Assembly (NCBI RefSeq): GCF_947242115.1
Contig: NC_074713.1
Span: 29,064,697-29,128,696 of the forward strand
From: Biomphalaria glabrata
Taxonomy: Eukaryota; Mollusca; Gastropoda; Planorbidae
Reading direction: 5' to 3'
Length of the DNA: 64,000 nucleotides
The notes under the pieces were generated by a model. That model was not told where the DNA came from. It ran no database searches and was given only the letters and a program-made list of their open reading frames with translations. Shown piece after piece: positions 36,901 to 47,870 of this stretch. The stretch's first letter is position 1. Each line of letters opens with the position of its first letter. The position numbers and the translations under genes are program-made.

Positions 36901-37030
36901 GAAGGCTGTTACAGAAAATATTCTTCATTATACTGTCCTGATAATAATTACGTCTGAAACTATTTAAACTTTCTTAAAATACATTAAAGGTACAAAACTT
37001 TAAGAAAAAATATGCTTACAAACTGAAACA
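33991..37030. other. Intergenic DNA rich in AGATCT/TCTAGA palindromes
   Basis: About 3 kb with no credible gene. Overlapping AGATCTAGATCTAG-type motifs occur at about 33990-34055, 35800-35880, 36025-36070, 36180-36240, 36380-36400 and 36520-36600. A stretch of higher GC near 34930-35170 is unidentified. AT microsatellites occur near 35695-35720. Confidence 0.5.
34132..34186. repeat. 20-bp imperfect inverted repeat
   Basis: Left arm AATGTGATTGTCACAATCAT (34132-34151) and right arm ATGATTGTGACATTCACATA (34167-34186) pair at 18 of 20 positions, with a perfect 12-bp core and a 15-base loop. The role is unknown. Confidence 0.7.
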
Positions 37031-37049
37031 TTTTAAATTGTACAAGAAC

Positions 37050-39130
37050 TAATAAAATGCTCTTGCAAATAAAGATTCTTTTTCTGAATTCAAACTTGTA
37101 AAATTATCAATTACTTCATGAAGCCAATATCTTCTAATATTTCCTTTTCTAGAGACCTAATTGCTAGATATATGAAGTATCTTGTAACCTTTATGTCTCC
37201 ATTTAAAAACTCATTTTATGAGTTTTTGTGTATCTCTGCTTTTCAGTCTTATAAGTGTTCTTTCAATACTGAATCATAGTTGGATAACACATTTTTTAAA
37301 TCACATGGAAATTCCCTTTATTCAATAAATACTCATTGTCAATAGGCTAATGAAATGTCTAATTCTGCTTTGCTAGAAACATTGTGATATCTAGATGTCA
37401 AGATGTCACTCCATTTTTGTTTTATTTAAACGTCAATGATAGCAATAATTTCATAGTAGTTTTGTTTTTGTAAGTCCTACTGTCAATGTTTTTCATTTTT
37501 CATAGCCTAATATTCTTCTTTGGGACACTTAGTGTCTGAAGAATGTTGTCATTTGATCACACTGACTATTGGTAGACTTCCTGATATTATAGTGCTTTTC
37601 AATAGCTTTGATGAAAACAGTTCTTTAAATCAAAGCAGAGTTCATGTTCATGCAGCTGGTATATAGATAAAACTACTTTTTAATGTTTTGGTGGAGATAT
37701 AACTTAAAGAATGTTCTGGACATTTTGATGAGATTTCAAACAAAATTATTTTAATTAGAAAAAAACTATTGTTATTATACATTTATATATTAATTGTGTA
37801 TAAACATGTTTGGGTATCTAGGCACTGACATTTATTTTTTAAATAAAAAGTGACGCCACTGAAATAACTTATTGTAAATACAAACAAAAATTAATCTCAT
37901 TGTCATGACTTTCTTTCAAATCCTTATTAAATTAAATTATTGAATATTATGGCCTCCTATTTTTAGGTTTAATTGTAAATTTAGTTTTTTTAAATATAAT
38001 ATTATTATTATTGCTGAATTCACTAAAAAATGAAAATTAAGCTAATAGGAGCCATGTTCCTTCTTCAGTCTGACAATATTAGAAATGTCAAGCTTTATAT
38101 TATCCAAAGTAAGGCGAAGGTCTCGCCTAGTGACGACATCCAGTATATTTCTTTACTTACTCTTTAAGTTTGCTACACACTAAATTCAGTTTAATCATGT
38201 ATGTTGAGATGGAAAAGCTAAAAATATTTCCCATTTTCGACCACAGTTTTGGAATTTTACAGGAACATTTAAGTGCAGCCATATTTCTGTTGTGCCTCAT
38301 ATGTTAACATTCTTTTTACTGAAGACATAGTTTTGTTAATCTATTTTTGTTCCTGTGATTCATCTTGAACATCAGTAACAGATATTTAAATTTGTCAAAT
38401 TTATTACATCCTACAAGCGAATCAACATTTTCATATAGAGCATTGTTAGGTGAATTGCATAAAACATTGATGTCTTTAGGCAGTAATTAATTTGTCAACA
38501 AACAAGTTATGTGAGATTGTTAAATCCTTTAAAATAGATTTAATATCTCAATAAAAATACAATTTAATCAATGAAAGTCATTTTCTTTCCATGCAGTCAA
38601 AGGTTGGTTTCATTCATTTTGCGTTAGATGCCTACCATGTAAAAATAATCTTTTCTTTTTTAGCCTACTTTAAGTCATAGCCAACTGATGAACCTTCCTG
38701 CTTCTGAAATAATTCCAAAATTTTATTAAAGAGCTTAATAAAACGAGCAATAAAACTCCCTTTTGAAATGTAGCTAACCCCAGTTTAAATTAAGAGTTTA
38801 ATACGTTGCTCATCATTTGTTTCACAAAACTGTCGAAAGATTAGCTTATTTTCGACATGGGTTTGTATTTTATTTAGAATTTTTATAATTAGATTCAAAT
38901 TGAAATGAAATTGTGGGCTAAAATTTTAACAAGATCTTGCCTGTGTATCACAACTTGAAAAGTGAATAGTGGATAAACCTGGATTTTCTATATTCTATAT
39001 TACTTATGAAGAGTTTGTAGCGTCCAACCACTGATGGTGCTCCTTATGCTGCAATAAGCTACATAACTACACAATTTTGAAATAATATTTCATCACAAAC
39101 CAAAAAAAATGTCTTTTGTTTCACAGCTTA
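37050..39130 (-). pseudogene. hAT transposase remnant, ZBED5-like
   Basis: Minus-strand translation, in shifting frames, gives a recognisable order of hAT/ZBED5-type blocks: GAPSVVGRYKLFIS (about 39045), FQVVIHRQDLVKILAHNF (about 38945), NKLIFRQFCETNDEQRIKLL (about 38840) and SYISKGSFIARLLSSLIKFW (about 38740), corresponding to the ZBED5-family GTDGAPAM..., HCxIHRxxLxxK and VRWLSRGKVLxR regions. Downstream pieces (for example MNHRNKNRLTKLCLQ near 38340 and SLEKEILEDIGFMK near 37130) extend the similarity weakly. Dozens of stops and frameshifts make it non-coding. No terminal inverted repeats were identified. Confidence 0.7.
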
Positions 39131-39226
39131 GTTTTTAACAATTTTAATTTTAAGATTGATTTTGTTTTTATATTAGAAGCAAGCTAACTCTAATTTGTCT
39201 ATAGGTAGTTAACCTTCACCAATCCT

Positions 39227-39460
39227 TTAGTCTGTTGAACCATTAGGGCACCACTCCAGATCTGTCAACTTTCTCCATTCCTCTCTGTCCTTTGCCTTGG
39301 TTAGAATTTCATTCATAAACGAGCCTGTCCATTCTAGGATGTTGTTTTCCCGTGGCTTCTTCTTACTCTTTTCGTCTTCCTGGTACTGTCTCCTGAAGGA
39401 TGGTCTTTGTGAATCTTTAGGACCTTGTGATGTGGCCATAGAGTTTGAGTTAACATTTTT
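39227..39460 (-). mobile_element. LINE 3' end fragment
   Basis: Minus-strand coding ends ENNILEWTGSFMNEILTKAK, DREEWRKLTDLEW and a stop near 39230, the tail seen in LINEs ending 'W.DNI.EWTG...A.DR..WR'. The same tail type recurs at 39850-40290 and 46490-46735. Confidence 0.75.
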
Positions 39461-39849
39461 TGACAGTTTTTCTATAGGTGTTCCATGTACCGGTATACTG
39501 TAAAATAAAATTGATTTTATTTGCTCTTTCTGTAAAGTAAAAGCAAACTTGAACAATATCATTATGGACTTTGTACTTATCTATTCTGACTCTAATGGCA
39601 CTCTTTGATTCCGAAGATTAAGGATGTGTGCAAGATTTCCTATGACTATGCAAACTGCAAATTGTACGCATTATAAAATTTCTGGTCGAATTTGTGTGAA
39701 GAGTACTTTAACATTTCAAAACAAGTAAATGTTATTTTATCGGTACTTTTGTTTCCTACAACCAGTTGTGAAAAGTATGATTTTTATTAAGCTGCAATAA
39801 AGTCAAAGTATAATTCTAGATGCCCCATCAGATAGTAGAATTCACCTTT

Positions 39850-40290
39850 CCCCTTCACCTATCCCTTAGTCTGTTGGACCATTGGGGCACCATACAAGAT
39901 TTGTCGACCGTCTTTCTTCATTCCTCAGTCTTTTGCCTTGGATAGACCCTCTTTCAGAAACAGGCCCTTCCATTCTTTTATGTTGTCATCCTATCGCTTT
40001 CTCTGTCCGCCTCTTCTTCTTTTGCCTGGCATTGTTCCCTGATGGAAGGTCTTTGCAAGCTCGAAGACCTTGTAATATGGCCATAGAAATTTAGTTTCCG
40101 TTGTTTTTCTTTGTGTGTGTTTTTATTTACACTAGTTATCAGGTCAACGTGGGGTTCAATGGCTGCAGTAACCCTGTCTCTTAACTCTTCGTTTGGGATG
40201 CTGTCACAATTCCATTGCAATTTGTCATAGCTGGTTCTTATAGTGCGCGCCTTTGAGGTAAAAAGAACCTGTCTACGAAATTTCATGTGA
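39850..40290 (-). mobile_element. LINE 3' end fragment, second copy
   Basis: Minus strand: RIRTSYDKLQWNCDSIPNEE, LRDRVTAAIEPHVDLITSV, KLNFYGHITRSSSLQRP, then the same tail as 39227-39460 in other frames. It is longer at its 5' side than the neighbouring copy. Frameshifts are present. Confidence 0.75.
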
Positions 40291-40299
40291 ATGTGTACG

Positions 40300-40790
40300 A
40301 TAGTGTATGTTAAAGAGATTGTTAAAATGTGGCCATAGTAAACAGTATAAAGCCTTGGTGTTTACTGCTTTTATATATATATATATATCCCAGTGGCGCT
40401 ACATCCCTTGGAGGGCACTGGCCTGCTTTATCACATTCTGATCTATCCTTTGCTTTATGTCTCCAGTCTCCATGCACGGACTTTTAGCTATTGTATACTC
40501 TTTCTCTCCTAATTAACGTTGATTTGACCCCATTAAACTAAATTGATTTTTGTATTTAAAAACGTTAATTTGTATTGTATTGTATTTCCCTATAATTCGA
40601 TACCGAATATAACATTTTCGGATTACAAACAAAAGAAGTTATTAAAGTTTAATCATAACAGGTTAGTGATATACAAATAAGCAAAATGAATAATTCTATC
40701 GAACAAGCAAAATAAATATGGAGAGAAAGAGATATTTGCCTCTTTGTCATCATACAACACATACTTAAAAGCAAACTTATAGCTAAGAAT
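40300..40790. other. Unassigned AT-rich spacer
   Basis: No credible ORF. An (AT)n tract at about 40372-40388 is followed by CCAGTGGCGCTACATCCC and GGAGGGCACTGGCC, which look like repeat-derived sequence, not assigned. Confidence 0.4.
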
Positions 40791-40799
40791 TTTAAAAAG

Positions 40800-40995
40800 A
40801 CCAAGAAAATCATGTACAAAACCCTCATCAGACCTGTAGTTAGCCTACATAGGCAAGTGAAACCTGGACGCTGACAAAACCCTCATCAGACCTGTAGTCA
40901 CATAGGCAAGTGAAACCTGGACGCTGACAAAACCCTCATCAGACCTGTAGTCACATAGGCAAGTGAAACCTGGACGCTGACAAAAACCACAGAAA
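40800..40995 (+). repeat. Tandem triplication of a LINE segment
   Basis: About 60-bp units, three copies, each with CTCATCAGACCTGTAGT and CAAGTGAAACCTGGACGCTG. The unit encodes the LINE motif KTLIRPVVTxASETWTLTK that normally follows the RT domain. Confidence 0.8.
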
Positions 40996-41009
40996 ATCTG
41001 ATTAAAAAA

Positions 41010-41375
41010 AAAACAAATCAGAGAAAGTTCTCCATAGGAATGCCTCAAGGATGCATTCTCTTTCCAGATCTTTTAAACTTATTTCTGGAACATATTATAA
41101 TGGAAATGGAAGGATTTACTCCTAGCTTCACCGTAAATGGGCAGCCTATTTCCAATCTCAGGTCTGCAGATGATATAGACCACATTGAAAAAAAAGCAGA
41201 CCAGGTAAAAGATCTTACTTCAAAAAATGGATGCTGTAGCTAGAGCAGATGGCATGGAAATAAGTGCTGAAAAGAGCGAAATCCTAATTGTGATGGAAGA
41301 TAGTAGGCCTACGTGATGTTGCATACAGTTGAGTGGCCAGACATTTGAAGAAGTTGACTCATTTAAATACTTAGG
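41010..41375 (+). mobile_element. LINE reverse transcriptase fragment (5' of an inserted LINE)
   Basis: Encodes MPQGCILFPDLLNLFLEHII and a degenerate YADD box (SADDIDHIEK), then SAEKSEILIV and VDSFKYLGS at about 41350-41372. The SFKYLGS block is cut by the minus-strand LINE at 41383 and the element resumes near 42715. Confidence 0.8.
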
Positions 41376-41382
41376 GTCAAAC

Positions 41383-42714
41383 ATAATAATAATAATAATC
41401 TTTATTGTCCGTAAGGAAATTTGTCTTACAATTTGTGCATTACACCTAGCAAAATATTGTAACTATAAAAAAACAAAATATATACATTCACACATGACTC
41501 CATGATAATTTACATGTGAAAAGTTTATATCAGATTGTTTGTATTTAATAATTTGATTGCCAGGGAAACAAAAGAGTGTTTGTGTCTGTTTGTCTTTGCT
41601 ATTGGTGTCTTGTATCTTTTTTTGTGATGGTAAAATCACAAGATCCTGACCCAAAGGGTGATTTTTTATTTCTAGAATCTTTAGTTTTTCTATGGATGTT
41701 TGTCTCAAACAAATGGGGTTTGTTTTTTTGCCATTGATTTTACCAGCAGCATTTAGGATTCTGTGAACTTTATTTTTAAGCTCAGACTGTGAAGTTTTTT
41801 TTTAATGCTCAGATTGCCATACCAGGCAGTGGTACTATATAAAACTTAAAATATTGCAGATGTGAGCGTGATAAAACATAGCCAGTTTTCTCAGTAATTA
41901 TAATCTTTGCTGCCCATTTTTGCTGATACAATCCGTATTTGCAGTAAAATTTAGTTTATTGTCTATGATACTACCAATGTATTTAAAAGTTTGCACTATT
42001 TCAATAATCTCTCCAGCTACAGAAACAAGATCATTTTCCTTCTTTTGCCTACGAAAATCGATTATCATTTTTTTTTACATTTAATAATAAAAAATTATCT
42101 TTACAGCATTTTTCAATGTGTTCTATTTCTCTGAAATACTCATTTACGTCTGAGCTCTGTGAGAGCAGGGCAAGAAGAGCCGCATCATTAGCGAATTTTG
42201 TGAAGGAGCAAAAAGGACTATCGGATTGAAAATCATTGGTGTACAACTTGAACCACAATGGCGATGTCACAGCCCCCTGGGATGCCCCTGCGTTTACTAT
42301 GCGTGCATTTCATATTACATTGTTTACCCTAACCTTCTGAGGTGTCTGGGTCAAAAATTCATTAGCCAATAGTATTATATATGGACTAATCTTCAACGCT
42401 TTCATTTTTTCAATAAGTAAATGAAGTTGTATGGTATTAAAAGCTGATGAGAAATCAATAACAATAAAGAACAATCTTACATAAGTGTTAGGTAAGTCCA
42501 GATGTTTAAAGACGCAATTTAAAATATTTAGAATGGCATCGTCTACACCTTTACCCTTTTGGTAAGCAAATTGTAAAGGGTCCAATTTACTAGAAAGATC
42601 ATTCAGAAGAAACATTTTAACCAGGTTTTCTAAACATCTAGACACTATGGAAGTGAGTGAAACAGGTCTAAAGTCATTCATTTTCATAATAAGAGATAAA
42701 AACTCGTTTAAGCT
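41383..42714 (-). mobile_element. LINE, Rex1/CR1-like, 5'-truncated, inserted in another LINE
   Basis: On the minus strand: FRPVSLTSIVSRCLENLVKM, LDPLQFAYQKGKGVDDAIL, FFIVIDFSSAFNTIQLHLL, VTSPLWFKLYTNDFQSDSPF, KFANDAALLALLSQSSDVNE (FADD degenerated to FAND), then a C-terminal part and a 3' end TTTCCTTACGGACAATAAAG with an ATT tail (plus-strand AAT repeat at 41383-41398). This RT style is that of the Rex1/CR1/L2 assemblage. Frameshifts and stops are present. It splits the plus-strand LINE at 41010-43065. Confidence 0.85.
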
Positions 42715-43065
42715 TTTCTTCCGCTGCCATGACCAAACTGTGGAAAATATGGAAGAGCGAAATCAGCTTCCCACTAAAATAAAAACTGTAGGCCTATTCT
42801 TTGCTAGTGGTCTCTGTAGTCATATATGGTTGTGAAAGTTCGACACTGAACGCTGAAAGAAAAAGTCCAAGAGTACATGCTACAGAAAAATGCTGCGTAT
42901 ACCAGATACCAATAAAAGAAGACAGAGTTTGTACTTTTACATTCAACACTCTGGCTGGCAAATCGGAAGAACCTCTCAATACTGTGAAGGGACGAAAGCT
43001 GAGCTGGTTATGTCGTATTGGTCACCCATACAGCGAAAGTCAAGGGAAAGATGAAAACAGATGAG
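42715..43065 (+). mobile_element. LINE 3' part (continues 41010-41375)
   Basis: Reads AAMTKLWKIWKSEISFPTKI, SVVIYGCESSTLNAER, HATEKCCVYQIPIKEDRVC and GRKLSWLCRIGHPYSESQGK, the region expected after SFKYLGS. The break point matches the 5' end of the inserted minus-strand LINE. Confidence 0.75.
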
Positions 43066-44447
43066 ATAAGATTTCTATGAAAGCTTTTTAATAGACTGCG
43101 GCCTATTTGGGAAATACCAAAAATAAAATACAAAGTTTTTTAATAGAAAGCTTGCAGCGTTCAGGCTGTGAATCTGTGTTGTCCAGACCGTGTGTTAGCA
43201 AGCACCTAAGAGATAAAAGGATCCTGTGTACAAAATTTCAAACGAATGCGTACAGCAGTGGATGAAATCTCTTGGTACACAGGCACTTCAATGAGTTGGT
43301 ATTTTAACATCGGACATTTTCCTACATGGCGGAAAAAACTTTAACTTTCGGTGTATCCGGTGTGAAGGTAAAAGGACGTGTTGCTATGGTATGTGTGTGT
43401 TTAAAAGATCATTGCTATGGTTTGTGCAGTTTTGAGCACTGCAAAGTGACTGCTTAAACAAGTTTTTTAATATTTTGACATAAGATTACGTTTCATCCAA
43501 AGCTGCAAGAGATTGAGGAGCCTCTAAGATTTCACGCCAAAGTGTAGAGAAAGAGTAGTCGATGAAACTAAGTTACCTAATAATAGTGGACTCAACCTAA
43601 TGTTACTAGGAATAGAGTTGTTGATTCACCCTAAAGTTGCTAGCTATAAAATGGCTGATCAACCTAAAGTTGAACGTAGCTATAGAGTAGTGTTTTTTTT
43701 TCCTAAAGGTAATATATATATATCTCTGGCATTTTACGTCTCGAGAGACGATCTTTTCCCTTTGCAACTTCTTGTGTGACTAAAGAGGCCAATCCTTGAT
43801 ACACAGCTGCGATCGCAGGTTGCAATTTATATATATACACTAGAGATAGAGTAGTTGATTCAACTTTAAGTAGTCAAAGATAGACCTTCTATTCTTTTCC
43901 GGCTCCTATTTTACTGGGCGCCGGCCTCGTGAACTAGTCAGCGACCTATCTCAGAGCTCTCTCTTAGTTCTACCCTGTCCCCCCCCCCCTGTCGGTGCTG
44001 CTGAGCACTAGGTGGCTTGATTAACCTCTTTAATGATCAGCCAATATCGCTGAATGTTATCAATATGAAAAAGTGTTTATGTTTTGACGGCTACTCCGGC
44101 CTTTCAGAAAATGTATGAGAGCTCTCTGTAATGCAGCAGACGCACATCAAAGTTAAGCCGCTTTCTACTATATGAATATTTTATTTTTTGTAAATCTATG
44201 ACGTTGTGTCCGCCCCTTCACTCGCGTGTTACACTGTTGGAAACAATTTCCCCTTTCTGCTGTCCTACGAGCGTCTGATAAAATCAATACGACCTTGCTG
44301 CCATCGTAGCAGACGTGAGAGTACAAACACTCCCTTCTGCTCAACAACTTCAATTCTTTGTGCATTTCTGACAACATGGGCTTGTGTTGACTGGATAATT
44401 AGCTGCCGTGTTAACTGTCTACTATAAGGTAACTTATCAATCTCCAG
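43066..44447. other. Unassigned region, possible 5' flank of TMEM63
   Basis: No confident gene. Degenerate direct repeats of the type GTTGATTCA.CCTAAAGTTG occur at about 43550-43690 and 43855-43890. C-runs lie near 43978. Some CpG-bearing sequence at about 44195-44240. A short ATG frame at 43327 was considered and rejected. Confidence 0.3.
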
Positions 44448-44540
44448 ATGGAGTCAGATGCTGTTGAAGCTTGTACAGAAATGAGCTTGCTCAAGGTTTT
44501 ACTGCAATATTTCTTGCTTCTTATCTTGTTTGTTTTAGTG
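44448..44540 (+). CDS. Candidate alternative first coding exon of TMEM63
   Basis: An ATG (44448) opens 31 codons ending exactly at a GTAAGA donor (44541), phase 0. The peptide starts MESDAVEACTEMSLLKVLL and ends in a hydrophobic run (FLLLILFVLV). Splicing directly to the TMEM63 exon at 50170 (phase 0, starting [11 protein letters not shown]) would be in frame and complete a membrane segment, much as the exon at 48663-48815 does with its own hydrophobic end (LIINLVVFV). It may instead be unrelated or chance; there is no homology support for the N-terminus. Confidence 0.35.
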
Positions 44541-45734
44541 GTAAGACGGCAATGGTAGTTTAGTTTGGCGAATGGCTTGATTTGTTGTTTTGTCTGACAT
44601 CAACACCAGTTCTACTTACTGTTGCCCTATATTTGTATTTTACTTCATGGCAGTACTGTGACCTGATGACTATAGTAATATCGATCAGTTGGAATTCATA
44701 AGATACGGCCAGAAAGGAAAAGGGGATATTTGAGTTGTTTTACTTTTCGTCTTACGATCATGAACTTTTTGGATTCAGTAGTTACATTTTGTGTTAATTA
44801 TCAAATCATCCCTATGCAATAGATCTATTTTAGTAGTCCTAATAGAACGAGAGTTTGGTTTATTTGCTTAGAGATGTTTGGTTTAAAGTAAACTTTAAAC
44901 TGTAAACCAGAGCAAAAATTTTCAACTGTTGCACCAGAGCAAAGATATCACTTAACAATCATTGCTGCTAAACGCAAGGCAACGCTAGATCTATGTCCAA
45001 CATAAGTATATCTGCTTGAATAGCCCGCAGCCTCGCCGTCCTGCGGGGAGGAGTGCGCTAGGAACGTCCGAAACATACACAACAAATAAACAGTGTTACA
45101 GTAGAAAACTGGTTAAAATCATAGATTAGATAGTCAAAGAAACTTTATAGCAAGGACAGATAGGCCTACACATTGGAAACAATCTATTCACATGCTGTAG
45201 GGCAATGCATGTTTTACATGTCTCAGATCTTCCGTCAGAACTGAAGATTATTGCATTTAAGCCCAAACCTTCTGCGGAACATCGGCGGGCAGGGTTTAAA
45301 CCGAGACCATCGAGACGACAGCCCAAAGCGCATGCCACACGATCAGGCAAGCATCCAAAAGAAGTCTATGGTACTAAATCAAGGCAGATAAATGTCCCCA
45401 TTTTGATAGAGAAAGTCAGAGGCCTACATGGACTATCTATTGAACTCTCTTAAATAGCAACAAGTCTATTTGTGTTAGAGAACAGCTGTTACTACTTGAA
45501 CGTCAGTTCTATTTCAACAAAAATAGTTTAGATTAGATCTCTGCCGCTCACTGCAGGAACTGTTAGTCTCCACCTGATCACGTGGAGGTCAATAACTAGA
45601 TCTAGGTTTTTTTTCTGTAGGAAAGCGACTGTGTTTACCAGATTGTATATAATTTCTAGGGCAACTTGTGAAGTCGTTCAGCTCCCACTAAGAAACATTT
45701 GAACACCGCGCACAGACATACACACACTTTGTTT
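44541..45734. other. Unassigned region with a GC-richer, retroposon-like stretch
   Basis: Mostly featureless. Two stretches, about 45015-45060 and 45200-45370, are clearly richer in GC than their surroundings; the latter holds GGGTTTAAACCGAGACC and GCATGCCACACGATCAGGCA and looks like repeat-derived text, but no family is assigned. No credible exon was found. Confidence 0.35.
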
Positions 45735-46020
45735 GTAATTGCCAAAGTAAAGTTCTCCTTTCAGACCTTGCCATCTGTAGGGAAGTAAGCAAAGTTTCTA
45801 TTCCTGTGGCCCACGGTTAACGAGTGTGTCATGTGGCCAGCACAACAACCAACCGCCTTTACTTTCCCCAACTAATGTCAGGTACCCATTAGTGCTGGGT
45901 AGACTCAGAGGCGCTCTAAAGATCCCGAAATTCAATATCCCAATCTTCAATGAGATTCGAACCCAAAAAAGGACCCCTGGTTCAGAAGCCAAGCGCTTTA
46001 CCACTTAGCCACTGAACCTC
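45735..46020 (-). mobile_element. tRNA-derived SINE with conserved central domain
   Basis: On the minus strand the 5' head carries Pol III boxes: A-box-like GTGGCTAAGTGGTAAAGCGC (about 46011-45992) and B-box GGGTTCGAATC (about 45964-45954). A central block follows, including GGTACCTGACATTAGTTGGG and GTTGTGCTGGCCACATGACA, then CGCAAGGTCT-like text ending in GAAAGGAGAACTTTAC. This head-plus-central-domain layout is that of the broadly distributed animal SINE superfamilies (Meta/Core/Deu types); which one is not confirmed. Confidence 0.8.
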
Positions 46021-46039
46021 ACAATTGCCTAAGTGTTCA

Positions 46040-46440
46040 AGGTCAAATTTTGCAAATTTTACAAAGCTTATATCAACTCACTCTGTCTGTCTGTTTGGTA
46101 AAAAGTATGTGCATGTTATTTCTCCCACATCCAATATTGGGTTAAAAGCTAAAATTTTGCAAATTTTTTTCTTTTACATGACAACACAATAATAAATATA
46201 AAAAAAACACAGTTTATTAACTATTGGTAATAAATTTTTGTTTGTTTGGTATCTTGAACAAGGGAAAAAAATCATACTTGACAGATGTAGTTGACTTAGT
46301 CCCCTTGAGGAATCTTGAGCCCTTAGTGAACAGCTTTTTTAATGCATTTAAAAAACAATCATGATTAGCATTCACCAAGATACTCCTTTCTTTCCCTTTC
46401 CCAACTGGCCCACACAAGTGAGAAAACTAAAAGCTAGACA
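46040..46440 (+). repeat. Dispersed repeat family copy 2
   Basis: Carries ACAAAGCTTATATCAACTC, CTGTCTGTCTGTTTGGTAAA, ACATGACAACACAATAAT, ATCTTGAACAAGGGAAAAAA, TTAGTCCCCTTGAGG and CCAACTGGCCCACACAAGTG in the same order as 25660-26410 and 49440-49910. Confidence 0.7.
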
Positions 46441-46489
46441 AAAACTATTGGTAAAAATATTTCTTATCACACAGATTTATATGCCCCAT

Positions 46490-46735
46490 GGTTGTATGAC
46501 CAGCTAACACTAAAAAATGTAAACTCTATGGTTACATCACAAGATCCTCAGAGCTTGCAAAGACCTTCCTTCAGGGAATAGTACCAGGAAGAAGGGGAAG
46601 ACAGAAAACAATGGGAAGACAACATCAAAGAATGACAGTGAATGAAATTCTATACTAGGCAAAGGACATAGAGGAATGGAGAAAGATGGTTAATGACAGT
46701 TTTTGTAAGTGCCCCAATGATCCAATAGACTAAGG
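46490..46735 (+). mobile_element. LINE 3' end fragment, third copy
   Basis: Plus-strand equivalent of the tails at 39227 and 39850: CATCACAAGATCCTCAGAGC, AGAAGGGGAAGACAG, GGCAAAGGACATAGAGGAATG, then CCAATGATCCAATAGACTAA. The reading frame is broken. Confidence 0.7.
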
Positions 46736-47119
46736 GAAAGGTGAAAGTGAAGGAAGATCGCACAGATTTACAGGTCTTGGTCAACCATTCATATAATTAC
46801 ATGACTGATCCAAACTAATTCATACAATTGCACTTAATATAAGCTTTGTTTCTCTAAAAAGAATTTTTGTTTTTTCTTGTTTTAAAGGTTAACTTCATAT
46901 TATTATTGTGGCAACTAATCAATTTCAAGCAAACGAATGGGCTGCTGGCAAGGAAGCTTGACTCAATGGTCTCAGATGTAAATCTCAGATGTAAATCTCC
47001 ATGTACTTTAGAAGTTTCCCCACCTAGAGTAAAATTAGCCAATAATTTAGATCTAGATTCTTCTTTTAGCCAGCTTTTTGCTGCTGAGTTGTAGGCCAAG
47101 GAAACTAGTAATTTTCAGC

Positions 47120-47870
47120 ACTGCCATATAGAGTGTTGGTTATGTTGGGATATTGTGGTAGTAGGGTCTGCCTAAGGTGGATTAAATGGGACATTCAAAG
47201 AGGATATGATTCACAGAGTTAACTAAGAGTGGGTGCAGTGTCTACACTGGAGTGTGTGTGTGTGTGTGTGTGGGGGGTATTCTGTTAAGGTGATAATATA
47301 AAGGTTTGTGTCCTGTTCTTAATTGGAAGATTGTACATAGCTCTGCCTGTGCTTTCTGATGCCCATTGATTGCACCACTGCTCTTAGTGATTGCTGGCTA
47401 ACATTGACTTGAGAGTGAGGTAGTTTACTAGTCTGTATGGTTGTTCCAAGAATGACCCTGCCTTTGATAGTTTATCAGTCTTTTCATTTCTCATGCCTAT
47501 ATACCCAGGGATTCATTGTAATTTGACTGTTTAATTAAATTTTGACATTATACATTATATGATGGATTATATTGATTAGTGTTTTCTACTAACTTGGGCT
47601 AAATGAGGTGCTGCTAGTTGATGGAAGAGTGGATTGTGAATCTGTTAAGACAATATTTGGTGGTGCTTGTATTCTGTCATACAGCTTTTTTTCAACTGTC
47701 TGCAATGCTATAGTGATTGCCTCAATATCAGCCTGGAAGTTTGACTAGTAATCTCCTGAGGGTGCACTTATCTCAAAGTTTTTATTGTCGGAAAAACCAG
47801 AATGACACCAAGACCATCATTTATGGTGGCTTTGAAGGCTGATCAATTCGTGTAAAAATGAGAAGCTGTT
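47120..47870 (-). mobile_element. LINE C-terminal fragment with RNase H (I/Jockey-like)
   Basis: Minus-strand pieces give FYTNWSAFKATINDGLGVIL (about 47850-47790), LQ*IPGYIGMRNEKTDKLSK (about 47520-47460; the usual 'W(I/V)PGHxGxxGNExAD' RNase H motif) and NHILFECPI near 47200. Order and spacing fit an RNase H domain plus C-terminal tail of an I/Jockey-group LINE. Many stops and shifts. A GT microsatellite lies at about 47255-47272. Confidence 0.7.

Noticed and set aside
43327-43368. Possible first exon (ATGGCGGAAAAAACTTTAAC, then a GTAAAA donor)
   Set aside because: Good start context, but only 14 codons, no homology, and no in-frame partner exon that makes sense.
45954-46012. tRNA gene
   Set aside because: A and B boxes are present, but the sequence continues into a SINE central domain and does not fold as a full tRNA.
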